Assembly: GCF_900105885.1 (NCBI RefSeq) | Contig: NZ_LT629780.1 | Coordinates: 1,178,001 to 1,242,000, forward strand | Length of the DNA stretch: 64,000 nt | Direction: 5' to 3' | From: Pseudomonas guangdongensis | GTDB lineage: Bacteria; Pseudomonadota; Gammaproteobacteria; Pseudomonadales; Pseudomonadaceae | Shown: positions 29,553 to 41,843 of the stretch, one piece after another | How positions within the stretch are numbered: position 1 is the first letter of the stretch | Layout: each line of letters begins with the position of its first letter | Program-made: the position numbers and the translations under genes | The notes under the pieces: generated by a model | The model's input: only the letters and a program-made list of their open reading frames with translations | Databases searched by the model: none | Told to the model about the DNA's origin: nothing

Positions 29553-30422
29553 ATGTCCGCCACCCGCCCGCTCAAGGGCATCCTGCTGATCTGTCTGGTC
29601 GCCCTGCTGCTGGCCTGCCTCGACAGCCTGTCCAAGGCCCTGGCCGCCGGCTATGGCGTACTGCTGGTGCTCTGGGTGCGCTACCTGACCCAGAGCCTGC
29701 TGCTCGCTGCCTGGCAGTGGCCGCGCCGGGGTCGGCCGCCGCTGCGCGTGCAGTGCCCCGCGCTGCAGCTGTGGCGCGGGTTGAGCCTGCTCGGCCTGAG
29801 CCTGTTCTTCCTTTCCGCGCTGAGCCTGCTGCCGCAGGGGGAGGCCACTGCGGTGCAGTTCCTCGCCCCGCTGCTGGTGGTGGTGCTGGCCGTGCCGCTG
29901 CTCGGCGAGCGCGCCAGCCTCGGCCAGTGGCTGGCGGTGGGCCTGGGTTTCGCCGGGGTGCTGATCATCGTCCGCCCCGGCGGCGGGCTGCTGACCCCGG
30001 CGATGCTGCTGCCGGTGTGCTCGGCGACCTGCTACGCGCTGTACCAGATCTTCACCCGCCTGATCGGCACCCGCGACAGCGCGGCGGTCAGCAACCTGTG
30101 TACCGGGGTGATCGGCCTGACCGGCCTCAGCCTGCTGCTGCCCGGGTTCTGGGCCGGCTGGCCGGAGGCCGGCGCGCTGCTGGCGATGGCCTCGCTGGGT
30201 GCCTTCGCGGTGGTCATCCACACCCTGCTGACGATGGCCTTCCAGAGCTGCTCACCGGTGCTGCTGGCGCCGTTCGGCTACCTGCAGATTCCCTTCGCCG
30301 CGCTGCTCGGCCTGCTGGTCTTCGACCACCGCCCCGAACCCGGCGCCCTGCTGGGCATGGCGGTGATCATCGCCAGCGGCCTGCTCAGCGCCGCCCTGCA
30401 GGCCCGCCGCCGGCCGCGCTAG
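29553..30422 (+). CDS. EamA/DMT family transporter
   Basis: A 289-residue inner-membrane protein with about ten hydrophobic helices in two EamA repeats (roughly residues 8-140 and 150-285). Family marks include LSALSLLPQGEATAVQFLAPLLV in the first half and SPVLLAPFGYLQIPFAALLG in the second. Members export amino acids or other small metabolites; the substrate here is unknown. The start ATG at 29553 follows a CCGGAG ribosome site. Confidence 0.88.
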   Translation: MSATRPLKGILLICLVALLLACLDSLSKALAAGYGVLLVLWVRYLTQSLLLAAWQWPRRGRPPLRVQCPALQLWRGLSLLGLSLFFLSALSLLPQGEATAVQFLAPLLVVVLAVPLLGERASLGQWLAVGLGFAGVLIIVRPGGGLLTPAMLLPVCSATCYALYQIFTRLIGTRDSAAVSNLCTGVIGLTGLSLLLPGFWAGWPEAGALLAMASLGAFAVVIHTLLTMAFQSCSPVLLAPFGYLQIPFAALLGLLVFDHRPEPGALLGMAVIIASGLLSAALQARRRPR

Positions 30423-30589
30423 GCGCCGGCCGACGCGCGTGCTCGCCGGACAGCCCGCCGGCGCTGCGCAGCCGCCGCTGGCCGGGAATCGCCAGTGCCA
30501 GCGGGCTGGCCGCGCTGCGCGCCGGCCGCTGCCAGCGCGGTGCCGGGCGGCTACCATAGGCGCCCCTGCCGTTCGCCGGAGCCCTGCCG

Positions 30590-32995
<2,406 letters not shown>

Positions 32996-33029
32996 CCGCG
33001 GACGCGCTCTGGTCGGCGGCGGCCGGGGC

Positions 33030-35699
33030 TCAGCAGGCCTGCCCGGCCAGCGCCCGCCAGGCGCTCTGCCGCTGCCAGTGCTGCAGCCAGGCCGGCAGCT
33101 GCTCGGCCGGCATCGGCCGGGCGATGCCGTAGCCCTGCACCAGGCGGCAGCCGAGGCTGTGCAGGGCGAAGGCGTGTTCGAGGGTTTCCACGCCCTCGGC
33201 GATCACCTGGCGGTTGAAGGCGGCGGCCAGGCGGATCACGCCGTCGACGATGGTGCGGTCGTCGGCGTCGACCAGCATGTCGCGCACGAAGCTCTGGTCG
33301 ATCTTCAGGGTGTCCACCGGCAGCTTGCGCAGGTAGGTGAGCGAGGAGTAGCCGGTGCCGAAGTCGTCGAGGGCGAAGCGCACGCCCAGCAGGGTGCACT
33401 GGCGCACCACGGCGATGGCCTGCGCCATGTCGGCGATGGCTGCGGTTTCGAGGATTTCCAGCTCCAGGCGCGCGCGCGGCACCTGCGGGTGGCGGGCCAG
33501 CAGGGCGTCCAGGCGCGCGGTGAAGTCGGCGTGCATCAGCTGATGGGCGCTGAGGTTGACGCTCATCTCCAGCGTCAGGCCGTCGTCCTGCCAGCGTTCG
33601 AGCTGGGTCAGCGCCTGCTCCAGCACCCATTCGCCCAGCGCGCGCTCCAGCGCCGGGTCGCTCTCGATGTAGGGCAGGAACTCGCCGGGCGCGACCAGGC
33701 CGCGCTGCGGGTCCTGCCAGCGGATCAGTGCCTCGACGCCGAACACCCGGCTGTCGGCGAGATCGACCTTGGGCTGGTAGTGGAGGACGAACTCGCCCTG
33801 CTCCAGGGCCTGGCGCAGGCGCTCCAGGGTGCGCCGGTGGCCCTGGGCCTTGCGGTCGTTGTCCGGGTCGAACAGGTGGTAGCCGTTGCGCCCGGCCTCC
33901 TTGGCCCGCAGCATCGCCTGGTCGGCGTGGCGCAGCAGGGTTTCGCCGTCGACGTTGTCGTCGGGGTAGAGGCTGACGCCGATGCTCGCCGAGGTCTGCA
34001 GCAGGGTGCCGGCGCTGCGCAGCGGGGTGCCGACGGCGGCCAGCACGCGGTCGAGGATCGCCGCGCAGTCCTCCGGCGACTCGATGTCGGCGAGCAGCAG
34101 GGCGAACTCGTCGCCGCCCAGGCGCGCCAGGGTGTCGTCGCTGCGCAGCACCTGGCGCAGGTTCTCGGCCACCGCCTTGAGCAGCGCGTCGCCGGCGGCG
34201 TGGCCATGGCGCTCGTTGATCTGCCGGAAGCCGTCGAGGTCGAGCAGGCACACCGCCAGCGAGTGCTCGCTGCGCGCGCAGCGGGCGATGGCCTGCTCCA
34301 GGCGGTCGGCGAGCAGGCGGCGGTTGGGCGCGCCGGTCAGCGGATCGTAGTGGGCGGCGCGGTCCAGTTCGGCCTGGTGATTCTTCAGCGGGCTGATGTC
34401 GGAGAAGATGCCGACGTAGTGCTGCGCCTGGCCGGCGGCGTCGCGCACCGTGGAGAGCGACAGGAGCTGCGCGTAGCGCTCGCCGTTCTTGCGCCGGCCC
34501 CACACCTCGCCGCTCCATACCCCGTGCTCCCGTAGCGTCCGCCAGAGGTCGGTAGCCGGAGCGTCGGTGCCGTCCTCGCCGTCGAGCCACTGCGGCCGCT
34601 GGCCGAGCGCCTCGCTCGGCGCGTAGCCGGTGATGCGCACGAAGGCCGGGTTGACCCGTACGATGCGCCGCGCGGCGTCGAGCACCATGATGGCCTCGTA
34701 GCTGGCCTCGAACACCGCCGCCGCTTCCTGCTGCGCCAGTTCGGTGCGCTTGCGCTCGGTGATGTCGCGGGCGATGCCGAACAGCCCGGTGACCGCGCCC
34801 GACTCGTCGAGCAGCGGCCCCTTGCTGGCGAAGAACACCACCTGGCGGCCCTGGTGGGTGACCGTGTGCTCGTCGAAGGACTTCACCTGGCGGCTGTCGA
34901 GCACCGCGCGGTCGTTGCGCTCGACCTGCGCGGCGGTGGCGGCGTCGAACAGCTGGGCGTCGGTCTTGCCGAGCAGCGCCTGCGGCGGCTGGCCGACGAA
35001 CTCGGCGGCGGCGCGGTTGGCCAGCAGGTAGCGGCCCTCGCGGTCCTTGACGAAGATCGCGTCGGGGGTGCCGGTGACGATGGCGTCGAGCAGCCGGCGG
35101 TGGAAGTCCAGGCCCTCGCGGGCGCGCTTGAGCAGCTCGATGATCAGGCTGAGCGCGGCGCCGGTGACCAGGAAGAAGTACAGCTGGAACAGCTCGGCCT
35201 GCGAGGCGACGCGCAGGCTGTGCAGCGGCGGCATGGCCAGGAGGACGATGCTGGCGGTCGCCACCAGGGTGGCCAGCAGGCCCGGCAGCAGGCCGCCGAG
35301 CAGCGCGCTGAGGGCGATCGGCAGGATGTACAGGATCAGCACCGGGCGTCCGCCGAAGGCCTCGGCGAAGTGCTGCCGCACCGCCGCGACCAGCAGGGTG
35401 ATGAGCACCGCGAACAGGTAGACGAACCAGCGCTGCTGCGCGGCCAGGCGACCGCTGCCGGGCAGGTTGTCGAGCCAGGCGGTACCGCCGCCGGCGGTCG
35501 CTGCCGGCACTGCGCGCAGGGCGAAGTACAGCAGGGTGGCGGTGACCAGCACGAACAGCGCGCCCTTCCAGCTGGAAGCGCGGACGATGGCTTCCTTGTC
35601 GACGAACAGCGCCAGCAGCTGGTCGGAGAGGAAGATCCAGCCGAGTGCCAGCAGGCAGTAGGTGAGCGTCACCAGGCGAATGAACGGCATGCGGGCCAT
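33030..35699 (-). CDS. Membrane PAS-GGDEF-EAL protein, cyclic-di-GMP turnover
   Basis: An 889-residue bifunctional-type signalling protein. N-terminal hydrophobic helices (about 5-60) are followed by a four-helix DUF4118/MASE-like membrane region (about 75-180). Two PAS domains come next (about 200-320 and 325-440), then a GGDEF domain with an intact GGDEF motif (residues 528-532) and an EAL domain with EALIRW (EAL 656-658). Downstream EAL-domain motifs such as FALDDFGTGYSSL are present. Both catalytic motifs are intact, so it could make and degrade cyclic-di-GMP; the dominant activity cannot be predicted. The start at 35699 (MARMPFIRLVTL) has a GGAAG ribosome site. It is transcribed alone. 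Confidence 0.92.
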   Translation of the reverse strand: MARMPFIRLVTLTYCLLALGWIFLSDQLLALFVDKEAIVRASSWKGALFVLVTATLLYFALRAVPAATAGGGTAWLDNLPGSGRLAAQQRWFVYLFAVLITLLVAAVRQHFAEAFGGRPVLILYILPIALSALLGGLLPGLLATLVATASIVLLAMPPLHSLRVASQAELFQLYFFLVTGAALSLIIELLKRAREGLDFHRRLLDAIVTGTPDAIFVKDREGRYLLANRAAAEFVGQPPQALLGKTDAQLFDAATAAQVERNDRAVLDSRQVKSFDEHTVTHQGRQVVFFASKGPLLDESGAVTGLFGIARDITERKRTELAQQEAAAVFEASYEAIMVLDAARRIVRVNPAFVRITGYAPSEALGQRPQWLDGEDGTDAPATDLWRTLREHGVWSGEVWGRRKNGERYAQLLSLSTVRDAAGQAQHYVGIFSDISPLKNHQAELDRAAHYDPLTGAPNRRLLADRLEQAIARCARSEHSLAVCLLDLDGFRQINERHGHAAGDALLKAVAENLRQVLRSDDTLARLGGDEFALLLADIESPEDCAAILDRVLAAVGTPLRSAGTLLQTSASIGVSLYPDDNVDGETLLRHADQAMLRAKEAGRNGYHLFDPDNDRKAQGHRRTLERLRQALEQGEFVLHYQPKVDLADSRVFGVEALIRWQDPQRGLVAPGEFLPYIESDPALERALGEWVLEQALTQLERWQDDGLTLEMSVNLSAHQLMHADFTARLDALLARHPQVPRARLELEILETAAIADMAQAIAVVRQCTLLGVRFALDDFGTGYSSLTYLRKLPVDTLKIDQSFVRDMLVDADDRTIVDGVIRLAAAFNRQVIAEGVETLEHAFALHSLGCRLVQGYGIARPMPAEQLPAWLQHWQRQSAWRALAGQAC

Positions 35700-35864
35700 G
35701 GGACTTCCTTCGCTATCCTGTCGGGCGATGGTGCCACAGGCCGATTCGGCGCTCCAAGCGTCGCGGCGTGTCGCAGGCCGCCCGCGCTCCGCCGGGCCGC
35801 GCGCGCTACCGCGCGGGCGCGCCGCACCGCTATCATCGCCGGCTCTATCGCAAGGGGATCGATC

Positions 35865-37094
35865 ATGCTCAACGGCCTGTGGCTGGGATTCTTCGTCGTC
35901 GCGGCCATCGCCGCCTTCGGCCGCTGGCTGGTCGGCGACGAGGCCGGGGTGTTCGCCGCCATGGTCGAGAGCCTGTTCGCCATGGCCAAGCTGTCGGTCG
36001 AGGTGATGCTGGTGCTGTTCGGCACCCTGACCCTGTGGCTGGGCTTTCTGCGCATCGCCGAGCGCGCCGGGTTGATCGAGGTGCTGGCGCGGCTGCTCGC
36101 GCCGCTGTTCCGCCGGCTGATGCCGGAGGTGCCGTCCGGTCATCCGGCGCTGGGGCTGATCACCCTGAACTTCGCCGCCAACGGCTTGGGCCTGGACAAC
36201 GCGGCGACGCCGATCGGCCTCAAGGCGATGCGCGCGCTGCAGGAACTCAACCCGCGGCCGGACACCGCGAGCAACGCGCAGATCCTGTTCCTGGTGCTCA
36301 ACGCCTCGTCGCTGACCCTGCTGCCGGTGTCGATCTTCATGTACCGGGTGCAGCAGGGCGCCGCCGATCCGACCCTGGTGTTCCTGCCGATCCTGCTGGC
36401 CACCAGCGCCTCGACCCTCGCCGGCCTGCTGGCGGTGGCCTTCATGCAGCGCCTGCGCCTGTTCGACCCGGTGGTGCTGGCCTGGCTGGGCGGCGCCGCC
36501 GTGCTGCTCGGCGCGTTCATGGCCTTTCTCGGCGGGCTGTCGGCCGTCGCGCTGGCCTCGCTGTCCGCGCTGCTCGGCAACCTGACCCTGTTCGGCCTGA
36601 TCCTCGCCTTCCTGCTGCTCGGCGCGCTGAAGCGGGTGCCGGTCTACGAGGCCTTCGTCGAAGGCGCCAGGGAAGGTTTCGAGGTGGCGAAAAACCTGCT
36701 GCCCTACCTGGTCGCCATGCTCTGCGCGGTGGGCGTGCTGCGCGCCTCCGGAGCGCTGGAGTTCGGCCTCGACGGCATCCGCGCGCTGGTCGAGTGGGCC
36801 GGCTGGGACACCCGCTTCGTCGACGCCCTGCCCACCGCGCTGGTCAAGCCGTTCTCCGGCAGCGCGGCGCGCGCGCTGCTGATCGAGACCATGCAGAGCC
36901 ACGGCGTCGACAGCTTCCCGGCGCTGCTCGCCGCCACCGTGCAGGGCAGCACCGAAACCACCTTCTACGTGCTCGCCGTGTACTTCGGCGCGGTCGGCAT
37001 CCAGCGCGCCCGCCACGCGGTCGGCTGCGCGCTGCTCGCCGACCTGGCCGGGGTGCTGGCGGCCATCGCGGTGTGCTACTGGTTCTTCGGCTGA
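35865..37094 (+). CDS. SpmA/SpmB-like nucleoside-recognition (Gate) domain membrane protein
   Basis: A 409-residue inner-membrane protein with two Gate/nucleoside-recognition domains fused in one chain. The SpmA-like half carries LNFAANGLGLDNAATPIGLKAM and QILFLVLNASSLTLLPVSIF. The SpmB-like half carries EAFVEGAREGFEVAKNLLPYLVAML and STETTFYVLAVYFGAVGI. In Firmicutes SpmA and SpmB take part in spore maturation. In non-sporulating Pseudomonas the role is unknown, and transport of a small molecule is a guess. An AAGGGG ribosome site precedes the ATG at 35865. It is divergent from the GGDEF-EAL gene and ends in a shared bidirectional terminator with metQ. Confidence 0.85.
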   Translation: MLNGLWLGFFVVAAIAAFGRWLVGDEAGVFAAMVESLFAMAKLSVEVMLVLFGTLTLWLGFLRIAERAGLIEVLARLLAPLFRRLMPEVPSGHPALGLITLNFAANGLGLDNAATPIGLKAMRALQELNPRPDTASNAQILFLVLNASSLTLLPVSIFMYRVQQGAADPTLVFLPILLATSASTLAGLLAVAFMQRLRLFDPVVLAWLGGAAVLLGAFMAFLGGLSAVALASLSALLGNLTLFGLILAFLLLGALKRVPVYEAFVEGAREGFEVAKNLLPYLVAMLCAVGVLRASGALEFGLDGIRALVEWAGWDTRFVDALPTALVKPFSGSAARALLIETMQSHGVDSFPALLAATVQGSTETTFYVLAVYFGAVGIQRARHAVGCALLADLAGVLAAIAVCYWFFG

Positions 37095-37150
37095 GGCTTG
37101 CCGGGGAGACGCACCTTGCCTGCCGTGCTTGCGAACCATGCCCCACAAAC

Positions 37151-37181
37151 ACGAAGCCCCCGCATATCGCGGGGGCTTCGT
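37151..37181. terminator. Bidirectional terminator between spmAB-like gene and metQ
   Basis: A 13-bp perfect stem, ACGAAGCCCCCGC (37151-37163) and GCGGGGGCTTCGT (37169-37181), has a 5-base AT-rich loop. It lies between two convergent genes and has modest U-rich flanks on both strands. Confidence 0.85.
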
Positions 37182-37208
37182 CGTTCAGAGTGCGGGGCGG
37201 GCGGCGAA

Positions 37209-37985
37209 TCAGAACGCCGGCACCACCGCGCCCTTGTACTTGTCGGCGATGAAGGCTTTCACCTCGTCGCTCTGCAGGGCCTTGGCCAGCTTCTGCATGG
37301 CCGCGCCGTCCTTGTTGTCCTTGCGCGCCACCAGGATGTTCACGTAGGGCGACTCGCCGCCTTCGATCACCAGGGCGTCCTTGGCCGGGTTGAGGCCGGC
37401 TTCCAGGGCGTAGTTGGTGTTGATCAGCGCCAGGTCGACCTGCTTGAGCACCCGCGGCAGGGTCGCCGCTTCCAGCTCGCGCACCTTGATGCCCTTGGGA
37501 TTCTCGACGATGTCCTTGGGCGTGGCGGTGATGCTGGTGTCGTCCTTGAGCTGGATCACCCCGGCTTTGTCGAGCAGCAGCAGGGCGCGGCCGCCGTTGG
37601 TGGCATCGCTGGGGATGGCCACGGTGGCGCCTTCGGGCAGGTCGGCGAGCTGCTTGAACTTCACCGAGTAGGCGCCGAACGGCTCGACGTGGATGCCGGC
37701 GACGCTGACCAGCTCGGTCTTGCGGCTGGCGTTGAACTCGTCGAGGTAGGGCTGGTGCTGGAAGAAGTTGGCGTCGAGGTTGCCCTGCTGCACCTGCAGG
37801 TTGGGCTGCACGTAGTCGGTGAACACGCGCACCTTCAGCTCCACGCCCTGCTTGGCCAGCATCGGCTTGACGAACTCCAGCAGCTCGGCGTGCGGCACCG
37901 GGGTGGCGGCGACGTTGAGGGTCTCGGCCTGGGCGGCGGCGGAGAAGGCGGTGGCGATCAGGGTCGCGGCCAGCAGTTTTTTCAT
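37209..37985 (-). CDS. metQ: Methionine ABC transporter binding protein MetQ
   Basis: A 258-residue substrate-binding protein of the NlpA/MetQ family. The mature start AETLNVAATPVPHAELLEFV and the segment VFTDYVQPNLQVQQGNLDANFFQHQPYL are diagnostic. The signal peptide MKKLLAATLIATAFSAAAQA has no lipobox Cys, so the protein should be soluble in the periplasm and not lipid-anchored like E. coli MetQ. It is the third gene of metN-metI-metQ, 56 bases after metI. It binds methionine, possibly also D-methionine or sulfoxides. Confidence 0.93.
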   Translation of the reverse strand: MKKLLAATLIATAFSAAAQAETLNVAATPVPHAELLEFVKPMLAKQGVELKVRVFTDYVQPNLQVQQGNLDANFFQHQPYLDEFNASRKTELVSVAGIHVEPFGAYSVKFKQLADLPEGATVAIPSDATNGGRALLLLDKAGVIQLKDDTSITATPKDIVENPKGIKVRELEAATLPRVLKQVDLALINTNYALEAGLNPAKDALVIEGGESPYVNILVARKDNKDGAAMQKLAKALQSDEVKAFIADKYKGAVVPAF

Positions 37986-38041
37986 TGTTCAGCTCCTTGT
38001 GGGACGGGGTGGCGGGGCGGCGGATGGCCGCCCGGCCGGAT

Positions 38042-38710
38042 TCACTTGCGCGAGAAGCGTATCACCAGGCGGTCGCCGACGCTCTGCAGCACCTGCACCA
38101 GCACCAGCAGGAGGATCACGGTGACCGCCATGACGTCCGGCTGGTAGCGCTGGTAGCCGTAGCGCACGGCCAGATCGCCGAGGCCGCCGCCGCCGATCAG
38201 GCCGGACATGGCGGTGTAGGACACCAGGGTGATGGCGGTGACGGTGACCGCGGCGAGGATCCCCGGACGCGCCTCGGGCAGCAGGGCGTCGACGATGATC
38301 TGCCGGGTGCTGGCGCCCATCGCCTGGGTCGCCTCGATGATCCCGCGGTCCACCTCGCGCAGCGCGGTTTCCACCAGGCGGGCGAAGAACGGCGTGGCGC
38401 CGACCACCAGCGGCGGGATGGCGCCGGCGACCCCCAGCGAGGTGCCGACGATCAGCTCGGTGAGCGGGATCATCACGATCAGCAGGATCACGAAGGGCAC
38501 CGAGCGCAGCACGTTGACCACGAAGGACAGCAGCGCGTACAGCGGCCGGTGGTCGAACAGCTGGCGCGGGCCGGTCATGAACAGCAGCACGCCGAGCGGC
38601 AGGCCGAGCAGCACGGTGAACAGCAGGGACCCGCCGAGCATCGCCAGGGTGTCGAGGCCGGCCTGCCAGATTTCCGGCCAGAACACGTTGGGCAGCAGTT
38701 TCTCCAGCAT
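38042..38710 (-). CDS. metI: Methionine ABC transporter permease MetI
   Basis: A 222-residue permease with about five membrane helices and the EAA-type coupling loop [42 protein letters not shown] at the N-terminus and LIGGGGLGDLAVRYGYQRYQ near the end are typical MetI sequence. The start at 38710 overlaps the metN stop by one base (TGATG), so translation is coupled. Confidence 0.95.
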   Translation of the reverse strand: MLEKLLPNVFWPEIWQAGLDTLAMLGGSLLFTVLLGLPLGVLLFMTGPRQLFDHRPLYALLSFVVNVLRSVPFVILLIVMIPLTELIVGTSLGVAGAIPPLVVGATPFFARLVETALREVDRGIIEATQAMGASTRQIIVDALLPEARPGILAAVTVTAITLVSYTAMSGLIGGGGLGDLAVRYGYQRYQPDVMAVTVILLLVLVQVLQSVGDRLVIRFSRK

Positions 38711-39717
38711 CAGCGCAGCATCTCCACGTGGACGTCGGCGGCGTTCAGGCGCGCCAGGGCGGCGTCCAGGTCGCCGCCGGTGAGGGCCAGGGTCAGCTGG
38801 CCGTAGGGGGTGTCGCGGATGCGGTCGATGCGCCCGGCGAGGATGCTGTAGTCGACCCCGGTGTCGCGCGCGACCTGGCCGAGCAGCGGCGCGTAGGTGG
38901 CCTCGCCGCGGAAGGTCAGGCGCAGGATGCGCCCGGGCACGTGGGCGAAGTCGTCCTGGCGGGCGTCGGCGTCGACGTGCTCGTCTTCCAGCACGAAGCG
39001 CTGGGTGGTCGGATGCTGCGGATGGAGGAACACGTCGGCCACCGCGCCCTGCTCGACGACGGTGCCGCCGTCCATCACCGCCACGCGGTCGCAGACCCGG
39101 CGGATCACGTCCATCTCGTGGGTGATCAGCACTATGGTCAGCTTCAGCTCGCGGTTGATCTCGGCGAGCAGCTGCAGCACCTGGGCGGTGGTCTGCGGGT
39201 CGAGGGCGCTGGTGGCCTCGTCGCACAGCAGGATCTTCGGTTCCAGGGCCAGCGCGCGGGCGATGCCGACGCGCTGCTTCTGGCCGCCGGAGAGCTGCGC
39301 CGGGTACTTGTGCGCGTGCTCGCCGAGGCCGACGCGGGCCAGCAGCTCGCTGACGCGGGCATCGATGGCCGCGCGCGGCAGCTCGCCGGCCAGCTTCAGC
39401 GGCAGGGCGACGTTGTCGGCGACGGTCTTCGAGGCCAGCAGGTTGAAGTGCTGGAAGATCATCCCGATGCGCTGGCGCAGGCGGCGCAGGCCGGCGGCGT
39501 CGAGGGCGGTGGCGTCGTCGCCGTCGATCAGGATGCGCCCGCCGGAGGGCTCCTCCAGGCGGTTGATCAGGCGCAGCAGGGTGCTCTTGCCGGCGCCGGA
39601 GTGGCCGATCAGGCCGAAGATCTCGCCGGCGCCGATCTGCAGGCTGGTGGGGTGCAGGGCGGGAATCTCCCGGCCGTCGACCCGGTACGCCTTGTGGACG
39701 TTGTCGAATTGGATCAC
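38710..39717 (-). CDS. metN: Methionine ABC transporter ATPase MetN
   Basis: A 335-residue ATPase. Walker [11 protein letters not shown] loop IFQHFNLL, signature LSGGQKQR, Walker [12 protein letters not shown] and the switch His (ITHEMD) are all present. A C-terminal NIL/ACT-like domain (about 260-335) is the regulatory site through which methionine inhibits transport in E. coli MetN. It is the promoter-proximal gene of metNIQ. The upstream gap is AT-richer near 39800-39842 and likely holds the promoter, but no clean -35/-10 pair or riboswitch was recognised. Confidence 0.95.
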   Translation of the reverse strand: MIQFDNVHKAYRVDGREIPALHPTSLQIGAGEIFGLIGHSGAGKSTLLRLINRLEEPSGGRILIDGDDATALDAAGLRRLRQRIGMIFQHFNLLASKTVADNVALPLKLAGELPRAAIDARVSELLARVGLGEHAHKYPAQLSGGQKQRVGIARALALEPKILLCDEATSALDPQTTAQVLQLLAEINRELKLTIVLITHEMDVIRRVCDRVAVMDGGTVVEQGAVADVFLHPQHPTTQRFVLEDEHVDADARQDDFAHVPGRILRLTFRGEATYAPLLGQVARDTGVDYSILAGRIDRIRDTPYGQLTLALTGGDLDAALARLNAADVHVEMLR

Positions 39718-39864
39718 GGAAACACCTTGTGGGTGGGGGCGTGGAGGCGGCGCACAGGGCGGGCTCCAGGCGAAGGCGCCCAGTCTAGCCGCCTTCGCTT
39801 AGCGCAGAAAATTCCTTGGGGAAGTATTTATATAACGGGATGACTGCCTTGCGCCGGGCGGCGC

Positions 39865-40242
39865 TCAGCGCTCGCTCGGCCGCTGCAGGGCGCCGCCCAG
39901 GCCGTTGGTCAGCGCCGGCGCCTGCGGCAGCAGGGCGCGGGCATTGGCCAGCGCGGCGGTGGCGGCGTTCAGGTCGCCGGCCTCCAGGGCCTGCTGGCTG
40001 CGCTGCAGCCAGGCGTCGGCGAGCAGGCGCTGGGAGTGCTCCAGGGCCGCGGCGTCGTGGCCCTGCTGCAGCTGGCGGAAGGTGGCGGTGGCGGCGTCCA
40101 GCTCGCCGGCGGCGACCTGTGCCTCGAGCTGCGCCACGGCCGCCGGGCGCACGGCGGCGGACGGCGTCTGGGGCTGGCTCTGGCAGGCGGCCAGCAGCGG
40201 CAGGAGCAGCAGCGGCAGGCAGCGGAGGGCGGGCAGGGTCAT
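39865..40242 (-). CDS. Predicted small lipoprotein, PA5502-like
   Basis: A 125-residue protein. The signal peptide MTLPALRCLPLLLLPLLAAC ends in a lipobox (Cys20). The rest is a helical, Ala/Leu/Gln-rich region that looks like one or two TPR-type helical pairs (QLEAQVAAGELDAATATFRQL and QALEAGDLNAATAALANARAL). A gene of this kind sits between znuB and metN in P. aeruginosa, matching the position here. Function unknown. Confidence 0.75.
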   Translation of the reverse strand: MTLPALRCLPLLLLPLLAACQSQPQTPSAAVRPAAVAQLEAQVAAGELDAATATFRQLQQGHDAAALEHSQRLLADAWLQRSQQALEAGDLNAATAALANARALLPQAPALTNGLGGALQRPSER

Positions 40243-40278
40243 GGCTTGAGCCTCGGACTGTTCACAAAGTGAGCAATT

Positions 40279-41067
40279 CTACACCGCCCGGCGCGGCAGC
40301 AGGAAGCTCAGCAGGCACAGCCCGGCGGCGCTGACCACGATCGACGGCCCGGCCGGGGTGTCCTGATACCAGGACAGCGCCAGCCCGGCACACACCGCGA
40401 GCAGGCCGAGGACGCTGGCGCCGCCGGCCATCTGCTCGGGGGTGCGCGCATGGCGCTGGGCGGCGGCGGCGGGGATGATCAGCAGCGAGGTGATCAGCAG
40501 CACGCCGACGATCTTCATCGCCACGGCGATGACGATGGCGATCAGCAGCATCAGCGCCAGGCGGATCGCCGCCACCGGCAGGCCCTCGACGCGGGCCAGC
40601 TCCTCGTGGACGGTGATCGCCAGCAGGGGGCGCCACAGCCAGGCGAGCAGGGCCAGCACCAGCGCGCTGCCGGCGACGATCCACAGCAGATCGCCGGAGC
40701 CGACCGCCAGCAGGTCGCCGAACAGGTAGGCCATCAGGTCGACGCGCACCTCGTCGAGCAGGCTGACGGTGACCAGGCCGAGCGACAGGGTGCTGTGGGC
40801 GAGGATGCCCAGCAGGGTGTCGCTGGCCAGCGGCTGGCGCTGCTGCAGGGCGACCAGCAGCAGGGCGAGCAGCACGCAGCCGACGGTCACCGCCAGGGTC
40901 GGGCTGACGTCGAGCAGAAAGCCCAGCGCCACGCCGAGCAGCGCGGCGTGGGCCAGGGTGTCGCCGAAGTAGGCCATGCGCCGCCAGACCACGAAGGAGC
41001 CGAGCGGGCCGGCGACCAGCGCCAGGGCGAGGCCGGCGAGCAGGGCGTTGAGGAGGAAGTCGGGCAT
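40279..41067 (-). CDS. znuB: Zinc ABC transporter permease ZnuB
   Basis: A 262-residue inner-membrane permease of the ABC-3 family with seven to eight helices. Typical segments are [20 protein letters not shown] and [20 protein letters not shown]. It starts 2 bases before the znuC stop, forming the tail of zur-znuC-znuB on the minus strand. Together with ZnuC and ZnuA it imports zinc under zinc shortage. Confidence 0.95.
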   Translation of the reverse strand: MPDFLLNALLAGLALALVAGPLGSFVVWRRMAYFGDTLAHAALLGVALGFLLDVSPTLAVTVGCVLLALLLVALQQRQPLASDTLLGILAHSTLSLGLVTVSLLDEVRVDLMAYLFGDLLAVGSGDLLWIVAGSALVLALLAWLWRPLLAITVHEELARVEGLPVAAIRLALMLLIAIVIAVAMKIVGVLLITSLLIIPAAAAQRHARTPEQMAGGASVLGLLAVCAGLALSWYQDTPAGPSIVVSAAGLCLLSFLLPRRAV

Positions 41068-41069
41068 GT

Positions 41070-41843
41070 TCAGTGCTTGCAGTGGGGGCCGTGGACGTGG
41101 GGTTTGGGCGCCAGCACCACGCTGCCGTGCAGGTCGTGGGCGTGGTCGTGCTGGTGCTGGTAGATCGCCAGGCTGCGCGCGTCCTGGCCGAACAGCTGGC
41201 GGAAGATCGGGTCGTTGCTGACCTGCTCGGGATGCCCGGAGCAGCACACGTGGTGGTTGAGGCAGATCACCCGGTCGGTGGCGCTCATCACCAGGTGCAG
41301 GTCGTGGGACACCATCAGCACGCCGCAGCCGTAGCGCTGGCGCAGCACGCCGATCAGCCGGTACAGCTCGGCCTGGCCGGCGACGTCGACGCCCTGCACC
41401 GGCTCGTCCAGCACCAGCAGCTCGGGCCGGCGCAGCAGGGCGCGGGCCAGCAGCACGCGCTGCAGCTCGCCGCCGGAGATCTTCTGCAGCGGGCTGTCGA
41501 TCACCTGGGCGGCGCCGACCTCGGCCAGCGCCGCCTCGGCGCGGGCGCGGTCGACGCCGGGCACCAGGCGCAGGAAGCGCAGCACCGACAGCGGCAGGGT
41601 CGGTTCGACGTGGAGCTTCTGCGGCATGTAGCCGATGCGCAGCCTGTCGCGGCGCCAGACGCTGCCCGTGTGCGGGGCGAGCAGGCCGAGCACCACGCGC
41701 ACCAGGGTGGTCTTGCCGGCGCCGTTGGGGCCGATCAGGGTGACGATCTCGCCGGGCGCCAGGGCCAGCTGCACATCCTGCAGCACGCGGTTGCCGGCGA
41801 ACTCGACGCCGACGCCGTCGAGGCGGAGCAGCGCATCGCTCAT
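41070..41843 (-). CDS. znuC: Zinc ABC transporter ATPase ZnuC
   Basis: A 257-residue ATPase with Walker [10 protein letters not shown], signature ISGGELQR, Walker [13 protein letters not shown] and switch His in MVSHDLHLV. The C-terminus is His-rich (LCSGHPEQV is absent, but [13 protein letters not shown] and HVHGPHCKH are visible), consistent with a zinc protein. It overlaps the zur stop codon by 4 bases and is directly followed by znuB. Confidence 0.95.
   Translation of the reverse strand: MSDALLRLDGVGVEFAGNRVLQDVQLALAPGEIVTLIGPNGAGKTTLVRVVLGLLAPHTGSVWRRDRLRIGYMPQKLHVEPTLPLSVLRFLRLVPGVDRARAEAALAEVGAAQVIDSPLQKISGGELQRVLLARALLRRPELLVLDEPVQGVDVAGQAELYRLIGVLRQRYGCGVLMVSHDLHLVMSATDRVICLNHHVCCSGHPEQVSNDPIFRQLFGQDARSLAIYQHQHDHAHDLHGSVVLAPKPHVHGPHCKH

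Noticed and set aside
29206..29589. Open frame in the gap before the EamA transporter
   Set aside because: Arg/Pro/Cys-rich composition, no family resemblance, and overlap with the start of the real transporter gene in another frame.
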